NCBI GenBank assembly: GCA_049515175.1
Contig: JBEKUI010000116.1
Location: forward strand, 1 to 12,929
Direction: 5' to 3'
Source of the DNA: JACQNR01 sp049515175
GTDB lineage: Bacteria; Acidobacteriota; Terriglobia; UBA7540
Length of the DNA: 12,929 nt
Shown: positions 1 to 5,480 of the stretch, in pieces
Layout of the letters: every line of letters begins with the position of its first letter
How positions within the stretch are numbered: position 1 is the first letter of the stretch
Translations under genes and position numbers: made by a program
Notes under the pieces: model-generated
The model's input: only the letters and a program-made list of their open reading frames with translations
What the model was told of the DNA's origin: nothing
Database searches by the model: none

Positions 1-373
1 GGTAGCTGAACTGGCGCGAGCCCTCGCCGCCGAAGTAACGGAAGATGTTGATGGCGCGCTTGACCTCGCCCTTCGCTTCCGGGAGAGTCTTGCCCTCCTC
101 GCGCGTCATCTCCTCGCCGAGCTTCCCGAGACGGCTCTCGAGAATCTCCGCGGCCTTGAAGAGGTATTCTCCGCGGCGCGGGGCCGGCAGCGCTGCCCAG
201 GCAGGCTGGGCCTTCGCTGCGGCCTCGCAAGCTTTCAGCGTATCTTCAGCCGTTGAGGACTGGAAGTTGCCGACAATCTCATCCGTGTCGGCGGGGTTGA
301 TGTTGGGAAACGTCTTCTTGGCCTGGCACTCGACCCACTGCCCGGCCACATAATTGCGAAACACCTCCGGCAT
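1..373 (-). CDS. Aldehyde dehydrogenase, N-terminal part (cut by window edge)
   Basis: Only the first 124 codons are in the window; the gene continues past position 1. The translation begins MPEVFRNYVAGQWVE and continues with NINPADTDEIVGNF, then A-rich helices and GEEMTREEGKTLPEAKGEV, RAINIFRYFGGEGSRQF. This is the usual N-terminal NAD(P)-binding half of the ALDH superfamily, which oxidises aldehydes or semialdehydes to carboxylates with a catalytic cysteine. That cysteine lies outside the window. The order 'NYVAGQWV / NPAD / EEGKTLPEA / FRYFGGE' is closest in style to semialdehyde dehydrogenases of the 2,5-dioxovalerate or succinate-semialdehyde type, but the substrate cannot be fixed from this part. 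The start is the ATG at 373-371, preceded by GGGAGGA at good spacing. A good sigma-70-like promoter lies at 428-457. Divergent from the small gene at 641. Confidence 0.88.
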   Translation of the reverse strand, partial: MPEVFRNYVAGQWVECQAKKTFPNINPADTDEIVGNFQSSTAEDTLKACEAAAKAQPAWAALPAPRRGEYLFKAAEILESRLGKLGEEMTREEGKTLPEAKGEVKRAINIFRYFGGEGSRQFSY

Positions 374-427
374 AATTCCTCCCTCGATCAGGTCTGACAA
401 GGCGGCTTCGGTTCCGGCGAGGAAGCC

Positions 428-457
428 ATTATTGCCGTGGGGTTCGGCGAGTGTCAA
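428..457 (-). promoter_or_regulatory. Promoter of the aldehyde dehydrogenase gene
   Basis: Read on the minus strand there is a perfect -35 TTGACA (457-452), an 18-nt spacer and a -10 AATAAT (433-428). This would start transcription near 421, about 48 nt upstream of the ATG at 373. It matches the general sigma-70 consensus; no operator sequence is evident. Confidence 0.65.
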
Positions 458-567
458 GACGCGACGACAAGCTCTCCTAGTTTTCGGTGTGACTGACAAC
501 GCGACACGCGAACTCCTGCAAACCATCGGAGCACGCGCGGGCCGCGATCACGACCCGAAATCCCACG

Positions 568-597
568 TTGAAAAATCGATCGGCGAGGGGATACAAT
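568..597 (+). promoter_or_regulatory. Promoter of the small gene at 641
   Basis: TTGAAA (568-573), an 18-nt spacer and TACAAT (592-597) make a good sigma-70-like promoter. The predicted start point near 604 gives a leader of about 37 nt that contains AAGGAG (627-632). Confidence 0.6.
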
Positions 598-626
598 CGA
601 GAACGATTCCTGGGACGGTTCCAGCT

Positions 627-632
627 AAGGAG
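627..632 (+). promoter_or_regulatory. Ribosome binding site that selects the ATG at 641
   Basis: AAGGAG is followed by two in-frame ATG codons, at 635 and 641. The first would be only 2 nt from the Shine-Dalgarno and the second is 8 nt away, so 641 is the likelier start. Confidence 0.6.
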
Positions 633-640
633 CGATGTCG

Positions 641-841
641 ATGTCATTCCAAGATGCTCTTGATTCCCTTTCAAGAGATGAGAGGTTCAAGGCGACGGTG
701 TATGCCATGAACAGCCTCTTGATTCAAAAGGGGATCTATTCCCACGCGGAGTTTGAGAGACTTTTCAGCGAATGGGCCGAAAAGCAGCGGGAAGAAAAGC
801 TCGCAGGGGCTTCGACATCAACTCACCCCGCGCATCCTTAG
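641..841 (+). CDS. Small hypothetical protein, 66 aa
   Basis: The predicted product begins MSFQDALDSLSRDERFK and is largely helical and charged (AMNSLLIQKGIYSHAEFERL, SEWAEKQREEKL), ending in a short Ser/Thr/His/Pro tail. No signal peptide, membrane segment or cysteine is present, so a soluble cytoplasmic protein is expected. I do not recognise the family. The middle part (N-S-L-L-I-x-K-G-I-Y-S-x-x-E-F-E) looks like the 'helix, turn, E-F' segment seen in many small helical proteins, and no function follows from it. Support for a real gene is a consensus promoter at 568-597, AAGGAG at proper spacing and a clean reading frame. Its TAG stop overlaps the TAA stop of the opposite-strand gene 838-999 (convergent overlap of 4 nt). 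Confidence 0.65.
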   Translation: MSFQDALDSLSRDERFKATVYAMNSLLIQKGIYSHAEFERLFSEWAEKQREEKLAGASTSTHPAHP

Positions 842-999
842 TTTTTCTTTCCCGCCAGGTCACTCCATCTCGGCCAATAGCATTCCTTGCGGCGATCACC
901 ACAATGAGCCCCAATGTCGCATTGGGTGCAGTTGCACTTGCATTGTGGAGGAGGTGGCGGTGGTTTCTGGGGCTGCTTCTTCGGTCTCCCTTTCATCAT
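838..999 (-). CDS. Proline- and cysteine-rich microprotein, 53 aa, putative metal binder
   Basis: The predicted product starts MMKGRPKKQPQK, then has a run of six prolines and a dense cysteine block: C20-x-C22-x-C24-x2-C27-x4-H32-C33-x6-C40. It ends with an aromatic, basic tail (YWPRWSDLAGKKN). Six cysteines plus a histidine in 21 residues suggest binding of zinc or another soft metal, or a disulfide-knotted peptide. There is no hydrophobic export signal; the basic N-terminus could also bind nucleic acid. Three things support it as a gene: a strong promoter (1025-1052) pointing at it, an AAGAGG stretch (1015-1010) 10 nt before the first of two tandem ATGs, and a frame free of stops that ends precisely at the neighbour's stop. 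A longer reading to a TTG at 1089 would run through the promoter and is unlikely. The family is not recognised. Confidence 0.5.
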   Translation of the reverse strand: MMKGRPKKQPQKPPPPPPQCKCNCTQCDIGAHCGDRRKECYWPRWSDLAGKKN

Positions 1000-1024
1000 G
1001 GTCCACGAGCCTCTTGCCTCTGAC

Positions 1025-1052
1025 ATTTTATGGTATGAGCAAAGATCGTCAA
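1025..1052 (-). promoter_or_regulatory. Promoter of the cysteine-rich microprotein gene
   Basis: On the minus strand TTGACG (1052-1047), a 16-nt spacer and TAAAAT (1030-1025) match the sigma-70 consensus at 5 of 6 bases in each box. Transcription would start near 1018, about 20 nt before the ATG at 999. Confidence 0.6.
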
Positions 1053-1262
1053 GTAAATGAAATGCTTCCCTTGTCCGATTCTTGTGCAAAACCCCAAAAA
1101 CCTGTGGAAAGGTCGCGTGATCCTGTGGGAACCTCCGCCTTTCCTAGGGAAGAACCACGGTAGTTTCACTGGCATCGACCTTTCTTTCGTGGCCTCGTGA
1201 CAAGGAATCCGGCCTAGCTGCAGCAGTGGTGACGAAGAATCGGAAATGCCCGCCCTCGGTTT

Positions 1263-1400
1263 TCACGCACGCAGCTTGGTGTGACCTACGTCGTTGTTGT
1301 CGATCCAGTCGACGTTATCGTTCTCGTCGACGCAGACCTCGTCGCCCTTGCTGTGTCCGATTGGCTCGACTAAAATCGCCCAGTCAGACAGGGGGGCATG
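1263..1400 (-). pseudogene. Possible short coding remnant or frameshifted small gene
   Basis: Between the microprotein promoter and the esterase there are about 350 bases with no clear gene. Within them the minus strand carries a frame ending in TGA (1265-1263). It has a marked purine-N-pyrimidine codon pattern and mostly C or G in third position, and reads GDEVCVDENDNVDW followed by IDNNDVGHTKLRA. The open frame has no ATG, GTG or TTG start. An ATG at 1400-1398 lies in the neighbouring frame and would join it if the run of six G's (1391-1396) were one base longer. It may be a decayed or frameshifted small gene, or chance. The promoter of the esterase (1348-1376) lies inside it on the other strand. 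Confidence 0.2.
1348..1376 (+). promoter_or_regulatory. Candidate promoter of the esterase gene
   Basis: TTGCTG (1348-1353), a 17-nt spacer and TAAAAT (1371-1376). The -10 is good and the -35 matches only in its first three bases. The predicted leader is about 26 nt to the ATG at 1409. Confidence 0.4.
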
Positions 1401-1408
1401 AGGACGAA

Positions 1409-2269
1409 ATGAAAATTCGACTTGCCATAATCGAGGCAGCTTTCACCGCCATTCTTGTAAGCGCCGGACTACTGGCCAAAGACTACGACACGGTGGAGAT
1501 GGCGGCCGCGCACCTGGGCGGCATGACGGTGGGTTTCAATATTATCCTGCCGCGCGACTATGCCACGACGACCCAGCGCTACCCGGTGCTTTACCTGCTT
1601 CACGGCTACACCGACCACTACCCAGCGTGGGCCAGCTACAGCCGGATCACCGACTACGCGCGGGGCTACGACGAGATCGTCGTCATGCCGGAAGGCGACA
1701 ACGGCTTCTACACCAACAGTTATGCCGACAAGAACCTGGCGTGGGAAGATTTCATCCTCCTCGACTTGATTCCCTACGTGGACGGCCACTACCGGACGGC
1801 GGCTTCCCGCCAGGGACGCGCCATAGCCGGCCTCTCGATGGGCGGTTACGGAGCGATGAAGATCGGTCTCAAGCACCCGCAAATGTTCGCCGCCGCAGCG
1901 AGCTTGAGCGGGGCGCTAGCGGCCGCGCGGTGGAAGCGCCGGCCCATTGACGATCCGGTGTTTCAGAAGCTCGTCGATGGCGTGTACGGGCCGCCGGATA
2001 GTCCGACGCGCGCCGCGGAAGACCCCTTCGAGCTGATCAAAAAGGTGCCTGCAGATTTGCGCCCGCAGATCTATTTTTCAGTCGGCTCCGAGGATTTTCT
2101 TCTGGAGGAGAACCACGAATTCGCCAAGCATCTTTCCGAGCTGAAGGTTCCCTATCAGTACCGCGAGTTTCCCGGCAAGCATGAATGGCCGGTGTGGGAC
2201 CGCGAGATTCAGGTGGTGCTGGCACTCCAGGCGCCGGTGATTGGGGCAATGAGAGGTGGAACCGAATAG
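1409..2269 (+). CDS. Exported esterase of the antigen-85/FrmB (PF00756-type) family
   Basis: This is an alpha/beta-hydrolase of 286 aa. A hydrophobic N-terminus (residues 1-23, MKIRLAIIEAAFTAILVSAG) looks like a signal peptide, so a periplasmic or secreted enzyme is expected. The oxyanion-side motif LLHGYTDH is at 63-70. The nucleophile elbow GLSMGG gives Ser143, the acid is Asp229 in GSEDF, and the histidine is His258 in GKHEW, so the triad is complete. Such enzymes hydrolyse short acyl esters (tributyrin esterase, S-formylglutathione hydrolase) or transfer mycolyl groups; here a generic carboxylesterase, possibly acting on acylated polysaccharide, is the safest call. The open frame extends upstream to 1226, but that part is Arg-rich noise and lies over the promoter. 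The start at 1409 has GAGGA just upstream and restores a signal peptide. The stop codon is the first triplet of the palindrome at 2267-2293. Confidence 0.85.
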   Translation: MKIRLAIIEAAFTAILVSAGLLAKDYDTVEMAAAHLGGMTVGFNIILPRDYATTTQRYPVLYLLHGYTDHYPAWASYSRITDYARGYDEIVVMPEGDNGFYTNSYADKNLAWEDFILLDLIPYVDGHYRTAASRQGRAIAGLSMGGYGAMKIGLKHPQMFAAAASLSGALAAARWKRRPIDDPVFQKLVDGVYGPPDSPTRAAEDPFELIKKVPADLRPQIYFSVGSEDFLLEENHEFAKHLSELKVPYQYREFPGKHEWPVWDREIQVVLALQAPVIGAMRGGTE

Positions 2270-2293
2270 GGGCGGGTTTCAAACCCGCCCCTA
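2267..2293. terminator. Perfect palindrome shared by two convergent stop codons
   Basis: TAGGGGCGGGTTT and AAACCCGCCCCTA are exact reverse complements separated by one C. The outer TAG at each end is the stop codon of the gene arriving from that side (esterase on plus, PIG-L on minus). As RNA it folds into a GC-rich hairpin from either strand, so a bidirectional terminator is plausible, though no long T-run follows. The sequence also resembles the interspersed 'GGGGCGGGTTT' palindromes repeated in some bacterial genomes, so it may be a REP-like repeat that settled at the gene ends. Confidence 0.6.
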
Positions 2294-2980
2294 CAGTGAA
2301 CGCACGCGCTGCTCGCGCTGCTCGGCTGAGGACATGAGGGCCACCGCATACTGGAATCCCGCCAGGCAGCCGCGCATCACCGCCAGGCTGCGATAGTAGT
2401 CGTTGTACCGGAAGCCCGTTTCTCCCCGCCACATCGGAAACTGATCGCAGGCCTTCAGCCATTTCTCATAGATGGGGCTGATGTCGAGGTAGGTGTCAGC
2501 CTGAAAGTTGGCGATGTCCTCCCAGTTTTCGGCAAAAAAGAGCTTGCCGACATTGTGCGCGGGCTGTTGCCTTTCGATGGCGGCGAGACCGGCATAGAAC
2601 ACCGCGTCGCGCACCACGCCGTGGCAGTTCTGATGGTCCTTGTGCCAGCTTCCACTCCAGTGGGTGACGACGATCGCCGGTTTGAACTTTCGTATCGCGT
2701 CGCAGACCGCCAGACTCGCTTCGTCGTTCAGCGGCACCTCCGCGTCGGGATAGGTGAGGAATGCCGTCTCGGCAGCGAGGAGTGAGGCGGCCTTCTCGGT
2801 GGCGGCGCGTTGCATTTCACCATACTGCTTGGGAGGAATCGTCTTGTGCCCGCGCTCGCCGAGAGAGAGGCTGAGGAAAGCGCCCTGGCCGCCGTTGGCA
2901 ATATGCTGGGCGACCGTCGCGCCCATCGTGAACAGGGCGTCGCCGGGGTGGGCGGCGATGGCGAGGATGGTAGAGGGCAT
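2291..2980 (-). CDS. PIG-L/LmbE family deacetylase-like protein with an altered active-site motif
   Basis: The 229-aa product has the PIG-L fold signature: strand MPSTILAIAA followed by HPGDALFTMGATVA (11-24), LSLSLGERG, then THWSGSWHKDHQNCH (106-120). Members bind zinc and remove acetyl groups from N-acetylglucosaminyl conjugates or related substrates. In the family motif A-H-P-D-D the histidine and second aspartate hold the metal and the first aspartate is the general base. Here the motif is A-H-P-G-D: His11 and Asp14 are kept, Gly13 replaces the base, and the distal ligand is probably His116 in HKDH. Either another residue acts as base or the subgroup does different chemistry. The start at 2980 is chosen because GGAG lies 7 nt upstream and the motif then sits at the usual place; the frame is open to 3031 but that part is in the repeat-rich leader. 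Cytoplasmic, with no signal peptide. Confidence 0.85.
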   Translation of the reverse strand: MPSTILAIAAHPGDALFTMGATVAQHIANGGQGAFLSLSLGERGHKTIPPKQYGEMQRAATEKAASLLAAETAFLTYPDAEVPLNDEASLAVCDAIRKFKPAIVVTHWSGSWHKDHQNCHGVVRDAVFYAGLAAIERQQPAHNVGKLFFAENWEDIANFQADTYLDISPIYEKWLKACDQFPMWRGETGFRYNDYYRSLAVMRGCLAGFQYAVALMSSAEQREQRVRSL

Positions 2981-3008
2981 GGTAACGCTCCACGGGAAAA
3001 GGAAAATC

Positions 3009-3057
3009 AAAAGGCAAAGGCCAAAAGGCAAAGGACAAAGGACGAAGGACTAAGGAC
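3009..3057 (+). repeat. Seven in-phase degenerate heptamers
   Basis: Seven consecutive 7-nt units read AAAAGGC, AAAGGCC, AAAAGGC, AAAGGAC, AAAGGAC, GAAGGAC, TAAGGAC. They lie in the leader of the PIG-L gene. This is like the short tandem heptanucleotide repeats known from cyanobacteria and other genomes. Their role is unknown. Confidence 0.75.
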
Positions 3058-3113
3058 GCAATCGAATTCGGCCGCGGTCAGCGTGGTTCTTTGTACTTCG
3101 TCCCTTGTCCTTA
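3030..3113. repeat. Long imperfect hairpin made of inverted heptamer arrays
   Basis: Bases 3030-3057 (four heptamers) pair with 3086-3113, which holds four heptamers on the opposite strand (TAAGGAC, AAGGGAC, GAAGTAC, AAAGAAC). The stem is 28 positions long with about four mismatches and one G-U pair, closed by a 28-nt GC-rich loop. It fills most of the 140-nt gap between the CocE/NonD gene (ending at 3121) and the PIG-L gene (starting at 2980), both on minus. It could terminate or attenuate transcription between them, or be a small non-autonomous repeat element. There is no T-tract and no clear target-site duplication. Confidence 0.65.
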
Positions 3114-3120
3114 ATGAATA

Positions 3121-4872
3121 CTACTGCCTTGGCACCACCGGCAGCACGAGCGCCGACGGGTGCTCGCGGTCGTGGTAAATCGTGTTGGCCGCCTTCACCA
3201 TTCGGGTCGAATCCGCCTGCACCTCGCCGGTGTTCAGGTTGCGGTCGAAGCGCGGGAAGTTCGAGCTCGAAACTTCCAGGCGCAGCTTATGCCCCGCCTT
3301 GAAGACGTTGCTGGTGGCCCACAGATCGAGAGTGAGTTTGTACGCCTCGCCCGGGTTCAGGAATTCGGGCTTCTCCTGCGAGTTGCGATAGCGCGCGCGC
3401 AGGATTCCTTCCGTAAGGTTCTGGGCGAAGCCGTTGGGCCAGACGTCGACGAGCTTGCCGGTGAAATCCGTATCGACCGCGGAGGAGCTGGCGAAGAGCT
3501 CCAGACTCACCGGGCCGGTGACCTCGAAATCCTCTTTGAACGCCGGCGTGGTGAAAACGAGCACGTCGTCGCGCGCTTCCGCGGGGCGTTGATCCCGCGG
3601 GCCGGGCGCAAGATGAGTGGCGTCGCAGCAGAGAGGCCCGCCGATGGTGGGCACGGGTTCGGCCGGGTCATAAACAAAGTGATCGGCAGGCTCAGCTTGC
3701 GGGCTGGTGGTCGTAAGCGCCCCGTCGCCGGAAAGCGAGTTGGCCTTGCCGGCGGAGTGGAGGAAATAGCGCGTCGCGTGGGCGCGAGAGAGAGGCCATT
3801 CCGCCTCCTCGCGCCACTGATTCGCGCCCATCACAAATATTTTGACGGGTTTCTCGCCGGCAGCGCCGTTTGCGGTCCCTTTCAGCAGGGAATCGTACCA
3901 GCGCAGCATGATGGCGTCGGTGTCGAATTCCGCCTCGGGCCCGAAATCGACCTCACCGATTTTTCTTCCTCCGCCCGCGTGGCCGCCAATGATCACCAAC
4001 AAGCGCTGCCCGTTGCGCGCGGCCTCGCTCCCGCCCTGGGCCTTAATGCCCAGGTAGTTCCGCAGCGACCCGCCTTGAAAGATGTCGTACCACGCCGCCA
4101 CGTGGTAAACGGGCACCGTGATTTTCGCAAAGTGCTCTTCAATGGACCACTGTTTCCAGTAATCATCGTAGTTCGGATGAGCGAGCCAGTCGCTGAAGTA
4201 TGGCGCCAACCCTTCGGCGGTACCCAAGTCAACCAACGGGTACTTCGACAGGGGCAATTTCCCGGCCCACAGTAAGGCGTTGGAATTCTCCCGGACGAAC
4301 CGGTCGTGCGTGTCCTGAGCGAGTCCCGAAGTCCACGATTCGTTGAACCACTGCTCGAACGCTCCGCCCTGGTAGGTCCAGTTCTCGTGGTAGTTCGAGG
4401 CCGTCACGACGGGAAAGATTCCGGCGAGATGGGGCGGGGCTGCGATGGCCGTGAGCATCTGCGTGGCGCCGACATACGACCCGCCGAACATGCCCACTTT
4501 GCCGTCCGAATAGGGGAGGGCCGCGGCCCACTCGACCGTGTCGTAGCCGTCGTTGGATTCGTGCTTGAACGTGTACCACTCGCCCTCCGAGGTGTAGCGC
4601 CCGCGCACGTCCTGGATGATAACAACGTAACCGCGCGCCGCGGCCTTGAGGCCGAAGTCCACGCCGCCGCGCTTGTCGTAGGGCGTACGCTCGAGCAATA
4701 CGGGAAACTTCCCTTCCGCCTTGGGTCGGTAGATATCGGCCCGCAGCGTGACGCCGTCGCGCATCTTCGCCGTCACGCCGTGCTCGATCGTGACGTCGTA
4801 GCGTTCGCCCGCTCTCGCTTGACCAGCAAGAATCACCGCACCCACCAGCAGGACAGCAGCACGCCTGTTCAT
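3121..4872 (-). CDS. Exported CocE/NonD family (peptidase S15-type) hydrolase
   Basis: The 583-aa product begins with a signal peptide (MNRRAAVLLVGAVILAGQARA) and is therefore likely periplasmic. The catalytic alpha/beta-hydrolase part shows RTPYDKRG (62-69), GYVVIIQDVRGRYTSEGEW (81-99) and the nucleophile motif GGSYVG with Ser132. The acid is Asp263 in AAWYDIFQGG and the base is His298 in IIGGHAGG. The C-terminal third, from about residue 420 (VLVFTTPAFKEDFEVTGPV, then LVDVWPNGFAQNLTEGILRA), is the PepX C-terminal jelly-roll domain. Relatives include cocaine esterase, glutaryl-7-ACA acylase and X-Pro dipeptidyl-peptidase; they cleave acyl esters or amides, and the natural substrate here is unknown. 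The length is normal for the family. GGAGGAG lies 5 nt before the ATG and a consensus promoter is at 4908-4936. The PIG-L gene follows 140 nt downstream on the same strand. Confidence 0.92.
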   Translation of the reverse strand: MNRRAAVLLVGAVILAGQARAGERYDVTIEHGVTAKMRDGVTLRADIYRPKAEGKFPVLLERTPYDKRGGVDFGLKAAARGYVVIIQDVRGRYTSEGEWYTFKHESNDGYDTVEWAAALPYSDGKVGMFGGSYVGATQMLTAIAAPPHLAGIFPVVTASNYHENWTYQGGAFEQWFNESWTSGLAQDTHDRFVRENSNALLWAGKLPLSKYPLVDLGTAEGLAPYFSDWLAHPNYDDYWKQWSIEEHFAKITVPVYHVAAWYDIFQGGSLRNYLGIKAQGGSEAARNGQRLLVIIGGHAGGGRKIGEVDFGPEAEFDTDAIMLRWYDSLLKGTANGAAGEKPVKIFVMGANQWREEAEWPLSRAHATRYFLHSAGKANSLSGDGALTTTSPQAEPADHFVYDPAEPVPTIGGPLCCDATHLAPGPRDQRPAEARDDVLVFTTPAFKEDFEVTGPVSLELFASSSAVDTDFTGKLVDVWPNGFAQNLTEGILRARYRNSQEKPEFLNPGEAYKLTLDLWATSNVFKAGHKLRLEVSSSNFPRFDRNLNTGEVQADSTRMVKAANTIYHDREHPSALVLPVVPRQ

Positions 4873-4907
4873 GAAAACTCCTCCTCGGGAAAATCGAAGG
4901 CGTTGGG

Positions 4908-4936
4908 ATTATCGGCGGGCAACTGGCAATTATCAA
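4908..4936 (-). promoter_or_regulatory. Promoter of the CocE/NonD hydrolase gene
   Basis: Minus-strand TTGATA (4936-4931), a 17-nt spacer and GATAAT (4913-4908), each box 5 of 6 to consensus. The predicted start is near 4901, with a leader of about 29 nt. Confidence 0.6.
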
Positions 4937-5003
4937 GTCGCGCCGCTTTACTTGCAGTTCTCACGCGCGACAGGTCCGCCGAGAGTCGAATTTGCCGGGA
5001 TTC

Positions 5004-5032
5004 TTGATTTTCTGCCGCTACCCCATTACCAT
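5004..5032 (+). promoter_or_regulatory. Candidate promoter of the cytochrome c gene
   Basis: TTGATT (5004-5009), a 17-nt spacer and TACCAT (5027-5032). Both boxes are moderate matches. The position fits a leader of about 33 nt to the ATG at 5072. Confidence 0.35.
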
Positions 5033-5071
5033 GACTGCATCGCTCGACAAAAGCATTCGGAGAGGAGACTC

Positions 5072-5410
5072 ATGACCATCGGGACCCGACTTTTTCTGAA
5101 ATTGTTCGTACTCGGCTGTGTTGCTTCGGCGTTCGCCTTCCAGGCGGCCGCTCCGCCCAGTGGCAGCTCGATCTTCAAGCGGCGCTGCATGATGTGCCAC
5201 GGCGCGGACGGTAAGGGATTCCCCACCGTCAAGACCCCGGATTTCACCGACCCCAAGTGGCAGGCGTCCATGAAAGACAAAGACCTGATGGAGACCATCA
5301 AAAACGGCAAAAAGGGCACGCACATGCCTCCCTTTGGCGACAAGCTTTCGGAAGACGAAATCAAAGCCGTAATCGGTCACATCCGGTCCCTGAAAGCCGA
5401 GAAAAAGTAG
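5072..5410 (+). CDS. Exported monohaem cytochrome c, 112 aa
   Basis: The N-terminus MTIGTRLFLKLFVLGCVASA is an export signal. Cleavage after SAFA is possible, or lipid attachment at Cys16, because VLGC resembles a lipobox. The mature part carries one haem c site, CMMCH (Cys39, Cys42, His43), followed by GADGKG. The expected axial ligand is Met85 in THMPPFGDKLS, and the C-terminal helix DEIKAVIGHIRSLK is typical of class I cytochromes c (PF13442/PF00034 type). It would shuttle electrons in the periplasm; the partner is not shown by the context. The start at 5072 has GAGGAG just upstream, while the open frame to 4871 overlaps the opposite gene's promoter. The Gfo/Idh/MocA gene follows after 70 nt on the same strand and may be cotranscribed, since no terminator is visible in between. 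Confidence 0.9.
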   Translation: MTIGTRLFLKLFVLGCVASAFAFQAAAPPSGSSIFKRRCMMCHGADGKGFPTVKTPDFTDPKWQASMKDKDLMETIKNGKKGTHMPPFGDKLSEDEIKAVIGHIRSLKAEKK

Positions 5411-5480
5411 GCCTTAATTCTCATCGTTTTGGCGCTCGTTCCGTCCCACGAAGTGATCACGCTGGGTTGAGGAGATTTCC

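Noticed and set aside
354..710. 118-residue open frame on plus between the first two genes
   Set aside because: Overlaps the promoters and the start of the small gene in another frame, has no ribosome binding site, and its translation is Arg/Ser/Pro-rich.
1226..1408. N-terminal extension of the esterase
   Set aside because: Arg/Cys/Pro-rich low-quality translation over the promoter; starting at 1409 gives a signal peptide and a nearby GAGGA.
3064..3075. EcoRI site next to a NotI-like sequence, possible cloning adaptor
   Set aside because: The second part is GGCCGC preceded by TTC, not a full NotI site, and the surrounding loop and repeats read as natural sequence.
3009..3113. CRISPR-like array
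   Set aside because: Units are 7 nt with no spacers between them; they are tandem heptamers and their inverse, without cas genes.
3160..4275. 371-residue open frame on plus
   Set aside because: It lies wholly opposite the CocE/NonD gene, which has full catalytic motifs; its translation is Arg/Gly/Val-rich without domains. Shadow of a high-GC gene.
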